Of a DNA stretch of 64,000 nucleotides, positions 8,768-16,424 are shown one piece after another. A model generated the notes under the pieces. That model was not told where the DNA came from and did not search any database. It saw only the letters and a list, made by a program, of their open reading frames with translations. Origin of the DNA: UBA830 sp038146925 (GTDB lineage Bacteria; Pseudomonadota; Alphaproteobacteria; MPNO01; UBA830); assembly GCA_038146925.1 (NCBI GenBank), contig JAYQSP010000011.1:434001-498000 (forward strand). Direction: 5' to 3'. Position numbers and translations under genes: made by a program. Within the stretch, counting starts at the first letter, position 1. Each line of letters begins with the position of its first letter.

Positions 8768-10469
8768 CCCGCCGCCCCCGGCCGGATTTTTCGGAAATTT
8801 CCACCGACAGCGCCTCGCGGACGGCGTTTTCGTCTTTAATCGGCCGCAGCCCCAGCACCGGCGCGATGCGGCGGACCACCGCGCCGACCACCGGTGCGGC
8901 GACCCAGCCGCCGGTTGCGTATCCGAACGTTTCCTTGGTGCCTTTCGCCTCGTCGAGCATGGCGAGGACGACGTATCTCGGCTTGTGCATCGGGAAGGCG
9001 GCAACGAAGGACGAAATCAGCGCTTTCTTCTTGTAGCCGCGCCCGGACACTTTTTCGGCGGTCCCGGTCTTGCCGCCCACCAGATAGCCCGGCGCCGACG
9101 CATTGCGGCCGGTGCCGTTCTCGACGACCAATCGCATCAGGCGTCGCATGTTCAGCGATGTTTCTTCCGATATGACGCGTTTGCCGACGACCGTTTCTCC
9201 GGTTTCGCGGCGGATTAGCGTCGGACTGCGGTAGATGCCGCCATTGACGATGGCTGAAACCCCCGCCACCAGATGCAGCGGACTGACCGCCAGGCCGTGA
9301 CCGAACGAAATGGTCATTGAATTGATTTCGCGCCAGCGGTTGGGCGACAGGGGCGAACCGGTTTCCGACAGTTCGACCCGTACCGGTTTCAGCATGCCGA
9401 GCTGCGTCAGAAACTTGCGGTGACCCTTGATGCCGACGTCGAGCGCCATCTTCACGGTGCCGATATTCGACGAGTACATGAATATCTCGGGTACCGAGAG
9501 CCAGCGCTTCTTGGCGTGGTAATCGCGGATCGTGAACCGGGCGACCCGGATCGGGTCGGTTGCGTCGTAGCCGCTGCGCATGGTCGCGGTGCCGGCGTCG
9601 AACGCCATGGCGGTCGTGAAAATCTTGAAGGTCGACCCCATCTCGTACACGCCCTGGGTCGTCCGGTTGAAACGCAACTCCTTGTCAATGGCCCCCGGCT
9701 GGTTGGGGTCGAAGCCCGGCAGCGAGGCCATGCCGACGATTTCGCCGGTTTCGACGTCCATCACCAGGCCGGCGGCGCCGATGGCGCTGAACTTCTTCAT
9801 GGCGATGGAGAGTTCGTGTTCGAGCACGTGCTGGACCCGGACATCCACCGACAACGACAGGTTTTCCTGGCGGCTGCGCAGTTCCTTGTCGAAATAGCGT
9901 TCGATGCCCGCGAGACCCTTGTTGTCGATGTCGGTAAAACCGAGAACATGCGACGCCAGCGGTCCTAGCGGATACATGCGCCTGGCCTCGCGCTGGAAGT
10001 TCAGCGCCGGGATGCCGAGCCGGTTGACCGCGTATTGCTGGCGCGGCGTAAGATGGCGGCGCAACCAGACGAAACCGCGGTCCGACCGGAGTTTCCGTTC
10101 GATCGCCTTGACGTCGATATCCGGCAGAGCACCGGACAGTTTTATCGCCGACTGCTCGGGGTCGAGCACCAGGCGCGGATTGGCGTACAGCGACGCCGTG
10201 TTGAGGCTGGTCGCCATCAGCACGCCGTTGCGGTCCACGATGTCGGCGCGGCCAGTGTATTTTTCCGTCTCGGAAATGCTGCGCGAATAGCGCGGCTCCG
10301 CGTCGCTGGAGAAAATCGAAACGTCCACGACCCGAATGCCGATGACGAGGAAGGCGGCGGAAAACAGTGCGCCCGCCACCATCAACCGGTTCCGGCCGGT
10401 TTCGATGGCGGTCTTGCGATCGCCCTCGATGCGGATTTTCTCCGGCGGGTTGGCTCGGCGGTCCGTCAT
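8754..10469 (-). CDS. ftsI: Septal peptidoglycan transpeptidase FtsI (PBP3)
   Basis: FtsI crosslinks septal peptidoglycan and partners FtsW. The 571-residue protein has an N-terminal cytoplasmic tail, one membrane anchor at about residues 29-50, a PBP dimerisation domain and a transpeptidase domain. The catalytic motifs are visible: STFK (serine at about residue 279), SSN in MYSSNIGTVK, and KTGT in GGKTGTAEK. The start ATG overlaps the ftsL stop by 4 nt. The second class B PBP in this window, MrdA at 54106-55980, serves side-wall growth. Confidence 0.96.
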   Translation of the reverse strand: MTDRRANPPEKIRIEGDRKTAIETGRNRLMVAGALFSAAFLVIGIRVVDVSIFSSDAEPRYSRSISETEKYTGRADIVDRNGVLMATSLNTASLYANPRLVLDPEQSAIKLSGALPDIDVKAIERKLRSDRGFVWLRRHLTPRQQYAVNRLGIPALNFQREARRMYPLGPLASHVLGFTDIDNKGLAGIERYFDKELRSRQENLSLSVDVRVQHVLEHELSIAMKKFSAIGAAGLVMDVETGEIVGMASLPGFDPNQPGAIDKELRFNRTTQGVYEMGSTFKIFTTAMAFDAGTATMRSGYDATDPIRVARFTIRDYHAKKRWLSVPEIFMYSSNIGTVKMALDVGIKGHRKFLTQLGMLKPVRVELSETGSPLSPNRWREINSMTISFGHGLAVSPLHLVAGVSAIVNGGIYRSPTLIRRETGETVVGKRVISEETSLNMRRLMRLVVENGTGRNASAPGYLVGGKTGTAEKVSGRGYKKKALISSFVAAFPMHKPRYVVLAMLDEAKGTKETFGYATGGWVAAPVVGAVVRRIAPVLGLRPIKDENAVREALSVEISEKSGRGRRVAAH

Positions 10470-10900
10470 TGTTCTTTCTTCATCTTGGCGAGAATCGGCT
10501 TCAGCCAGTCGTCGGTATCCGGTTTGCCTTCCGGGATCTTTTGTGAGGTTATCGGCGCCGCTTTCGCCACCGGTTTTTTCATCGGCAGGATGTCGGCGAT
10601 CGCCGTGCCTTCCTGCTCCGCCGGGGCGGTCTGCAGGCGGAACTCGTCCAGCGTCAGCGTCTGTTCCGCGGTGGGCGGCTCCATCCCAAGCAGTTTGCGG
10701 CTCAGCGCTTCAAGACGGGCCGGCTGGTTGAGGTAGCTCCATTCCGCTTCGAGGACCTGGGTGGCGTCGCGATCCGAGAGGATTTCGGCGTTCAGTGCAT
10801 GCAGCCGGTCCTCCAGATCCTGGACCCGGTGTTTGACGACGAACAGCCCGATCACAACGGCGATACAGAGCACCGACCAGAGAAGGGTCGATCTGCGCAT
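10466..10900 (-). CDS. ftsL: Cell division protein FtsL-like
   Basis: A 144-residue bitopic protein in the ftsL position between rsmH and ftsI. Residues about 7-22 form one membrane helix (LWSVLCIAVVIGLFVV), followed by a short coiled-coil stretch (RVQDLEDRLHALNAEI). A conserved-looking EAEWSYLNQPARLEALSRKL follows, the pattern seen in FtsL proteins of alphaproteobacteria. FtsL forms the FtsQLB subcomplex that activates FtsWI. Sequence conservation in this family is poor, so the call rests on position, size and topology. It starts 3 nt after the rsmH stop and overlaps ftsI. Confidence 0.87.
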   Translation of the reverse strand: MRRSTLLWSVLCIAVVIGLFVVKHRVQDLEDRLHALNAEILSDRDATQVLEAEWSYLNQPARLEALSRKLLGMEPPTAEQTLTLDEFRLQTAPAEQEGTAIADILPMKKPVAKAAPITSQKIPEGKPDTDDWLKPILAKMKKEQ

Positions 10901-10903
10901 GGC

Positions 10904-11881
10904 TCAGCGACCTCCTGCAGGTTTGGCGTGAGGGGCAACGCTGCGTTCGGCGACGCGAAGGCGCGCGGAGCGCGATCGCGGATTACGTTTTTCCTCTTCG
11001 CGGGCTGGTTTGATGGCGCCGCGCTTGATCAGCCGGAAGGTCGGATCCGACAGGCGCGCATCGGCAACGGGCAAATGACGGGAGCCCGTCGGTTGCCCGT
11101 CCGAACGGGCGCGCAGGAATTCCTTTACGATGCGGTCTTCGAGCGAATGGAATGAAACGACGGCGAGACGTCCGCCCGGCGCCAGCAGGATTTCGGCGGC
11201 GTCGAGACCGCGCTTCAGTTCGCCGAGTTCGTCGTTGACGTGGATACGGATGGCCTGAAACGTCTTTGTGGCGGGATCCGTCCTGGCGTTGCGGCCGCCG
11301 CGATAGGTATCGCGCACGATGTTGGCCAGTTCGCCTGTCCGGGTGAGCGGGCCGTCGGCGCGGGCGGCGACGATGGCGCGGGCGATGCGCCGGGCCTGCC
11401 GTTCTTCGCCGTACCGGTAGATGATGTCGGCAAGGATGCTTTCCTCGGCCTCGTTCACCAGATCTGCGGCGGACGGACCGTCCTGTTCCTGTCGCATGTC
11501 GAGCGGGCCGTCGTTTCGGAAGCTGAACCCCCGCGCCGCGTCGTCGAGCTGCATCGACGAAACGCCGAGATCAAGCGCGATGCCGTCGACTACGGTGACC
11601 CCGTTTTCATGGAGGATGCGTGCCATGTCGCCGAACCGGCCTTCGATGACGGTCAGGCGACCGGCGTATTCGTCAACCAGGGCCGCGGCATTGCGCACCG
11701 CATCGGGATCGCGGTCGATCGCCCAAACGCGGCAGTCGGCGGCATCCAGGATCGCGCGGGTATAACTGCCGGCGCCGAACGTACCGTCGACATAGGCGCC
11801 GCCGTCGCGGGGCTGAAGCGCGCCGATCACTTCGTCGATCAGGACGGGGTCGTGGGAGAAGGCGGGAACCGCCTCCGTCAT
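10904..11881 (-). CDS. rsmH: 16S rRNA (cytosine1402-N4)-methyltransferase RsmH (MraW)
   Basis: RsmH methylates N4 of C1402 in the decoding centre of 16S rRNA using SAM. The 325-residue protein opens with HDPVLIDEVIGAL and then YVDGTFGAGSYTRAIL (about residues 30-45), the SAM-binding motif I. DLGVSSMQLDDAARGFSFR and the C-terminal VVSFHSLEDRIVKEFL are family signatures. The start overlaps the mraZ stop as ATGA. Position after mraZ is the standard start of a dcw cluster. Confidence 0.97.
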   Translation of the reverse strand: MTEAVPAFSHDPVLIDEVIGALQPRDGGAYVDGTFGAGSYTRAILDAADCRVWAIDRDPDAVRNAAALVDEYAGRLTVIEGRFGDMARILHENGVTVVDGIALDLGVSSMQLDDAARGFSFRNDGPLDMRQEQDGPSAADLVNEAEESILADIIYRYGEERQARRIARAIVAARADGPLTRTGELANIVRDTYRGGRNARTDPATKTFQAIRIHVNDELGELKRGLDAAEILLAPGGRLAVVSFHSLEDRIVKEFLRARSDGQPTGSRHLPVADARLSDPTFRLIKRGAIKPAREEEKRNPRSRSARLRVAERSVAPHAKPAGGR

Positions 11882-12351
11882 GGGGCGTCTCCGCCGGTCA
11901 GTCTCGCGCGCAGCGCCGCGACCTCCGCCGCCTGGGCTTTTGCGTATTCTTCCGGCGACCAGATCTGGAAGCGGTTGCCGCGGCCGACGAATGTGGCACG
12001 GTCCGCAATCCCGGCATGTTCGGCGAGCCGCGCCGGTAAAATGATTCGGCCTTCGCCGTCGAAGGGCATCTCGCTGGCAAGCGACATGATGGTCTCGACC
12101 AGCCCGTCATCGGAGCGACCCACCAGGGCCTGGGTAAAATCTCCCCCGTCGAGAGACTGATCGAACCGGCGCTTGTTGAGTTCTTCCAGCGCGCCGCGCC
12201 CGAAGCCTTCGATGGCCGGTCCGGTGAAGGACGGATATGCGATAACCCCTTGATACGCCTCGCTTCCCAGCGCCGCGCGATAGGCCGCAGGCACCGACAC
12301 GCGGCCCTTTTTGTCGACCTTGTTTTCGTATGTCGAAATAAACGACGTCAC
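11878..12351 (-). CDS. mraZ: Transcriptional regulator MraZ
   Basis: MraZ is a ring-forming DNA-binding protein with two AbrB-like domains that regulates the dcw promoter. The 157-residue protein begins FISTYENKVDKKGRVSVPAAYR and has a second repeat DGEGRIILPARLAEHAG, i.e. two copies of the swapped-hairpin domain. It is the first gene of the cluster and lies about 70 nt from a 10-bp periodic TGG repeat (12421-12455) that is probably its own operator. It overlaps rsmH by 4 nt. Confidence 0.95.
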   Translation of the reverse strand: MTSFISTYENKVDKKGRVSVPAAYRAALGSEAYQGVIAYPSFTGPAIEGFGRGALEELNKRRFDQSLDGGDFTQALVGRSDDGLVETIMSLASEMPFDGEGRIILPARLAEHAGIADRATFVGRGNRFQIWSPEEYAKAQAAEVAALRARLTGGDAP

Positions 12352-12420
12352 GGGGCGATCCGGCTTTCCTGTTCAGTTGCGCCGGCGAACCGGCATAAAC
12401 CATCGTCCCGCAAGGCAACT

Positions 12421-12455
12421 TGGGACATGATGGTATATCATGGGCTTTTATGGGA
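12421..12455 (+). promoter_or_regulatory. MraZ-box-like array (four TGGNN units at 10-bp spacing)
   Basis: Reading the plus strand, TGGGA, TGGTA, TGGGC and TGGGA begin at 12421, 12431, 12441 and 12451, each separated by 5 nt. MraZ boxes are known as TGGG-type direct repeats with 5-nt spacers upstream of mraZ. The array sits 70 nt upstream of the mraZ start in AT-rich DNA. The repeats read on the strand opposite to mraZ; I am not sure this is the usual orientation. No clear -35/-10 pair was identified nearby. Confidence 0.6.
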
Positions 12456-12601
12456 ATCAATGCCATTAACAGTAAAGAAACAGTTAAGAACAGGGTCTTA
12501 ATAGCATTCGTCGATGCCAGAATTTGGCGTTCCGCGGCTCCGCCAAATCGATTGCAAGATGTCAGTCAACGAACTGTCGCCGCCAATTGCGGCGATATTG
12601 T

Positions 12602-12616
12602 GTTCTACTTATGTTC
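12602..12616. promoter_or_regulatory. Possible LexA (SOS) box, GTTC-N7-GTTC
   Basis: The sequence is GTTC, seven bases, GTTC, an exact match to the direct-repeat LexA site described for alphaproteobacteria. It lies in the 368-bp gap upstream of mraZ, about 250 nt from that gene, with no plus-strand gene following. An exact match of this length is expected about twice by chance in 64 kb, so the intergenic position is the only support. The rest of 12352-12720 holds the MraZ-box repeat and a terminator; I see no gene there. Confidence 0.25.
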
Positions 12617-12673
12617 TTTTTGGGGTGTGAAGGACGCACATGCCGGGAGGATGTTGGCGGCGGCAACAGGAAA

Positions 12674-12700
12674 CGGCCTGCATCGTGAAGATGCAGGCCG
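12674..12700 (-). terminator. Hairpin terminator after the OmpA lipoprotein gene
   Basis: A perfect 10-bp inverted repeat (CGGCCTGCAT / ATGCAGGCCG) with a 7-nt loop begins about 20 nt after the stop of the minus-strand OmpA-family gene. On the minus strand it is followed by a short T-containing stretch (TTTCCTGTT), a weak U-tract. Confidence 0.65.
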
Positions 12701-12720
12701 TCAATATGAGATGTACTAAT

Positions 12721-13614
12721 CTACCCGTCGGCGAGCGAAGATATGCCGGAATTACTGGTTCCGGGGGCGATCTCGATCACTACCCGCCGGTTCGCGCGGA
12801 GACGGGTTTCGTCCGGGGTCGGGACTGCGAGGTTGTTTTGCCCGACGCCCCGCGCGGTAATGCGGTTCGCGGCAATGCCACGGGCGATCAGGGCGTTGCG
12901 GACGTTCTGCGCCCGCGCGGTCGAGAGCTGCTCGTTATAGCGATTGCTACCCACGGTATCGGCGTGCCCCACAACCTCGAACGCAGCCGGTTTGTCTTTC
13001 CAGTCGGCGACGATCGTGTCGAGAAGCCTTCCGGTGGCCAGATTGACGCGTGACTTGTTGAACCCGAATTCGATTTCGTGGCGCGTCGGCAGCATGGCGA
13101 CCGGCGCGGGGGCCGGGGCCGGTTTTGGCGGCGCCGCGGCGACACGCGGGCCTTTCAGGCGTTCGCCCAGCTTGAACGTGACGAAACCGCCACCAAGACC
13201 GGCCCGCAGGCCGGTTTCAGTCGAATTGGCGTCCAACAGGACGTCGTTCCCCCGATTTCGCAGTTTGAAGCTTGACGATCCGGTTCCGAGAACCGCGGAT
13301 CCGCCGACCGCGCCGTATTCGCCGTTGAAATCTTCCGGCGTGCCGAGATTGTAGACCCGGCCCGTTGCGGTCGCGACGGTATAGCCGAGCGCGGCCAGAC
13401 TGTACCCGTCCGCCGTGATGGCGTACTCGGACCCGTCTTTCAGGGTCAATTTGCCTGTTCCGGTGCGGAAGGCGATAAGACCGCCGACATTGTCGTACGT
13501 CACGGAGTAGGTGCCCGATTCGGTCTGTGTTGCGGGTTGTTCGCCCGCGCAACCGGCGAGTGCGACAAGCACTGCTGTCCCGGTAAGTGCAGCCATTTTA
13601 CGCATGTTGATCAT
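12721..13614 (-). CDS. OmpA-family outer-membrane lipoprotein
   Basis: A 297-residue lipoprotein. The signal peptide ends in the lipobox LVALAGC, so Cys at about residue 21 would be lipidated. The C-terminal third is an OmpA-like peptidoglycan-binding domain: EIEFGFNKSRVNLATG, then VVGHADTVGSNRYNEQLS and RITARGVGQNNLAVPT. The middle (about 30-160) is a glycine-rich beta-type region (YNLGTPEDFNGEYGAVGGSA) that I do not recognise with confidence. It may belong to a SYLF- or DUF1134-like group. The start was chosen at the ATG preceded by GAAGGG. The likely role is anchoring the outer membrane to peptidoglycan. Confidence 0.85.
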   Translation of the reverse strand: MINMRKMAALTGTAVLVALAGCAGEQPATQTESGTYSVTYDNVGGLIAFRTGTGKLTLKDGSEYAITADGYSLAALGYTVATATGRVYNLGTPEDFNGEYGAVGGSAVLGTGSSSFKLRNRGNDVLLDANSTETGLRAGLGGGFVTFKLGERLKGPRVAAAPPKPAPAPAPVAMLPTRHEIEFGFNKSRVNLATGRLLDTIVADWKDKPAAFEVVGHADTVGSNRYNEQLSTARAQNVRNALIARGIAANRITARGVGQNNLAVPTPDETRLRANRRVVIEIAPGTSNSGISSLADG

Positions 13615-13794
13615 ATCTGGTTTCCCTTCGATGCAGGTTACACGGGCCGCGCGGCGGTTGCCGCGACACCGGTGGTGAGTCTGATAAGGCATCGGCGCCC
13701 ACGGTGGCTTGATTGCAATCAAGTCATCGCGGGTACGTCCTGCATTTTCCCGCTCAGCATAGCGGGATCTCACGATGGCGGTTGTGTCAAATCT

Positions 13795-14197
<403 letters not shown>

Positions 14198-14203
14198 GGT
14201 GGC

Positions 14204-14232
14204 ACTGTCGGTCCGAAAGGGGGTCAGGTCAA
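14204..14232 (-). promoter_or_regulatory. rnpB: Probable rnpB promoter
   Basis: On the minus strand TTGACC (14232-14227) and GACAGT (14209-14204) are separated by 17 nt. This places transcription start about 7 nt later, at the predicted rnpB 5' end. The -35 matches 5/6 and the -10 only 3/6. It overlaps the end of the upstream amidase gene. Confidence 0.4.
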
Positions 14233-14906
14233 CTTTTTATGGCGGCGACGGCGGCGATCATGGACCGGGTGCGGAGATCCGCCTCGCCGCTGACGGCATG
14301 CGGCACGTAACGGCGCTGGAAGGCGGTGACGACATCCTTCAGCGCCGCGTCGGGATCGTAGCCGATGCCGGCGAGCATACGCGCCACCCCGGACAGATCG
14401 ACCGCATCGACCGCTTTGTCCGGCCAGACCGCCAGGCCTTTCTTCGCCAGCCTTTGCCAGTCGAACAACTCCCCCGGGTCCTGCTTGCGCGCCGGCGCTA
14501 TATCGGAATGGCCGATCACCCGTGAAGCGGGGATGGCGTGACGGGAAAGAATGTCGCCCAGTAGTGTTTCAACCGACGCCATCTGCGCTTCGGGAAACGG
14601 CCGGTAGCCGAATTCATGACCCGGATTGGCGATCTCGATCCCGACCGACCGGTCGTTGATGTTTGTGGCGCCCAGCCAGAAGCTGACGCCCGCGTGCCAG
14701 GCCCGCTTGTCTTCGTCGACCAGACGGAACACTACGCCGTCCTCGTCTACCATGTAGTGGGCGCTGACCGCTGCAGCCGGGTCGCACATACGGTCCAGCG
14801 CGGCACGGGCGAAGTCCATGCCGGTATAGTGCAGTACGACCGTGTCGATTGCCGTGTTTGCCGGCCTGTCGCCGAAATTCGGGGAAGGACGATCCCGGAT
14901 GTCCAC
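14229..14906 (-). CDS. N-acetylmuramoyl-L-alanine amidase, AmpD/amidase_2 type
   Basis: A 225-residue zinc amidase that cleaves the bond between MurNAc and the stem peptide. Visible signatures are VVLHYTGMDFARAALDRM (zinc-ligand His), SAHYMVDEDGVVFRLV, RAWHAGVSFW, SVGIEIANPGHEFG and VIGHSDIAPARKQDPG (His and Asp ligands near the C-terminus). No signal peptide is seen, so a cytoplasmic AmpD-like role in recycling anhydro-muropeptides is likely. The start is a GTG at 14906, 1 nt from the stop of the upstream EamA gene, so the two are probably co-transcribed. Confidence 0.9.
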   Translation of the reverse strand: MDIRDRPSPNFGDRPANTAIDTVVLHYTGMDFARAALDRMCDPAAAVSAHYMVDEDGVVFRLVDEDKRAWHAGVSFWLGATNINDRSVGIEIANPGHEFGYRPFPEAQMASVETLLGDILSRHAIPASRVIGHSDIAPARKQDPGELFDWQRLAKKGLAVWPDKAVDAVDLSGVARMLAGIGYDPDAALKDVVTAFQRRYVPHAVSGEADLRTRSMIAAVAAIKS

Positions 14907-14907
14907 G

Positions 14908-15792
14908 TTATCTTTCCTTTGGCGGAGGCGTTTCCACGGTGGCGGTTTCCGATTTCCGGAATACGATGATAGCCACCCCGGCCAGGGTCACAAGGCCGCC
15001 CGCGAAAATCAGCCAGGTCAGCGTTTCGCCCAGCAGTACGATGCCGAAGCTGACGCCGAACACCGGGATCAGCAGCGTGAAAGGCATGGTCTGGTTGGTC
15101 CGGTATTTGGGGACCAGCCGATACCACAACCCATGACCCACGATACTGACGACGATGCCCATATGCAGGATGGCAATCCAGACCTCCGTGCTGGCCGAGA
15201 AAACGGTATGAATCCGATCGTATTCGAAGATCAGCGCGATCAGCGCCATCTGCGGAATGGCGAAAACCGCCATCCAGCCGTTGATCGCGAGGACGCTGAC
15301 GTCTCCGAGGCCGCGTAATTGCAGATTGGCGGCCCCGAAAGCGAGCGCCGAAATCAATGCCATGACAGCATAGAGCAGATTGTCGGAGACCCGCGGTTCG
15401 CCGACCAGCATCGTGACGCCGACGAAGCAGATCAGGATGCCGGCGGCCCTTCTCCAGCCAAATGTCTCGCGGAAAAAGATCAATGCCAGCAGCAGCGCGA
15501 ATGGCACCGATGTCTGGATAATCAGCGCCGCCGTGCCAACGTGAATGTGTTCCAGCGCGGTGAACATAAGACCGAAATGCAGTGTGCCCATCGTGATCGA
15601 CAGACCGAACAGCTTCCACATATGACCGCGGGGAATACCCACGAACGGGATCAGGGTCACGGCGATCACCGCCATGCGCACCGTGATCAGCGTCCAGCCG
15701 GGAATCTCCGTTGCTGCGATCCGGGCGGCGGCAATATTGGATGCCCAGACCGCCATCACCAGCACGGCGAGAATCATGTGGGAAGGTTTCAT
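14908..15792 (-). CDS. EamA/DMT-family transporter, probable metabolite exporter
   Basis: A 294-residue inner-membrane protein with about ten helices arranged as two EamA repeats, starting MKPSHMILAVLVMAVWASN. ETFGWRRAAGILICFVGV and GETLTWLIFAGGLVTLAG are the repeat ends typical of the drug/metabolite transporter superfamily. It most resembles the amino-acid/cysteine-metabolite exporter subgroup, but the substrate cannot be read from the sequence. Its stop is 1 nt from the GTG of the amidase, suggesting an operon. Confidence 0.85.
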   Translation of the reverse strand: MKPSHMILAVLVMAVWASNIAAARIAATEIPGWTLITVRMAVIAVTLIPFVGIPRGHMWKLFGLSITMGTLHFGLMFTALEHIHVGTAALIIQTSVPFALLLALIFFRETFGWRRAAGILICFVGVTMLVGEPRVSDNLLYAVMALISALAFGAANLQLRGLGDVSVLAINGWMAVFAIPQMALIALIFEYDRIHTVFSASTEVWIAILHMGIVVSIVGHGLWYRLVPKYRTNQTMPFTLLIPVFGVSFGIVLLGETLTWLIFAGGLVTLAGVAIIVFRKSETATVETPPPKER

Positions 15793-15985
15793 CGCGACGG
15801 AGAGTCAGGCCGCCGGCGCCCGAAGTCAAATGGCGATCTGAACCCCGGCTTCGGTATAGCCAGAGGCCGAGTCAGTGCCGGTACCGCGGAGCGGAGCCGT
15901 CGCTGGCGTCGAAATATTTTACATTCTGGTCGGTTCCTTCGGAGGTGGAAAAATCTAACCAACTGAAATAATGGAACAAAAATCT

Positions 15986-16003
15986 TTGGCATGAATTTTG
16001 CTT
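15986..16003 (+). promoter_or_regulatory. Sigma-54 (RpoN) -24/-12 promoter candidate
   Basis: TTGGCATGAATTTTGCTT matches the RpoN consensus YTGGCACGRNNNTTGCW with one mismatch. The invariant GG (15988-15989) and GC (16000-16001) have the required 10-nt separation. Transcription would start near 16013, about 26 nt before the ATG of the small reading frame at 16039. No activator-binding site was identified. The rest of the 15793-16424 gap contains that frame and a terminator. Confidence 0.55.
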
Positions 16004-16038
16004 ATGGTTAACGGACTGCACGCAGGGTAGGAGGCGGC

Positions 16039-16293
16039 ATGTCCTGCGCGGTCTGTGGTTGGCGTACCGAACGAAGGTTCAGGACGCAAAAGATGTTGAG
16101 TACGTTTATTCGAACGGCCGGTTGCAATGACCGGACAGGGGTAGAGAGAACCGAGACCGGCGATGCTCGACGGTGGGCGGGATACCACGGCATCCTCTTT
16201 TTCACGTCATTTGAATTTCCATTCGCGCCAGAAGTATGGACGGCGCGGAAAGGCGTTGCGCCGTTCCAATACCGGTGCAACCGGGCTGTCTGA
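16039..16293 (+). CDS. Possible small protein (84 aa), unknown function
   Basis: An 84-codon frame starting MSCAVCGWRTERRF, with AGGAGG at 16029-16034 only 4 nt before the ATG. The sigma-54-like promoter lies just upstream, and a good terminator begins 26 nt after the stop. The protein has a CxxC near its N-terminus and is rich in Arg, Thr and aromatic residues; I recognise no family. The unit might instead be a small RNA of about 340 nt in which the frame is fortuitous. Support is the coherent promoter, ribosome site and terminator, not homology. Confidence 0.4.
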   Translation: MSCAVCGWRTERRFRTQKMLSTFIRTAGCNDRTGVERTETGDARRWAGYHGILFFTSFEFPFAPEVWTARKGVAPFQYRCNRAV

Positions 16294-16318
16294 ACCCCAC
16301 CTTCGGCAGCTGACGAGA

Positions 16319-16356
16319 ACGGTGGCCCGGCGTATTGGGGTCACCGTTTTCTTTTT
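16319..16356 (+). terminator. Rho-independent terminator
   Basis: ACGGTGGCCC pairs with GGGTCACCGT (10 bp with one G-U), followed by TTTTCTTTTT. It closes a plus-strand transcript coming from the 16013 region and lies about 70 nt before the acyl-CoA ligase start. There is no annotated gene upstream other than the 84-codon frame. Confidence 0.75.
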
Positions 16357-16424
16357 GACGGCGCTGGCTGGTTTCCGTCGAAAATTTCCCGATAATCCGA
16401 GACACCAATGAGACGGGTGCGACC

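Noticed and set aside
12640..13053. Plus-strand 137-codon frame downstream of the SOS-like box
   Set aside because: It runs antisense through the OmpA-family gene and lacks a ribosome site.
16039..16120. Resemblance of GGACGCAAAA to a cyclic-di-GMP (GEMM) riboswitch
   Set aside because: Only one short element matches; the paired helices and second conserved block are absent.
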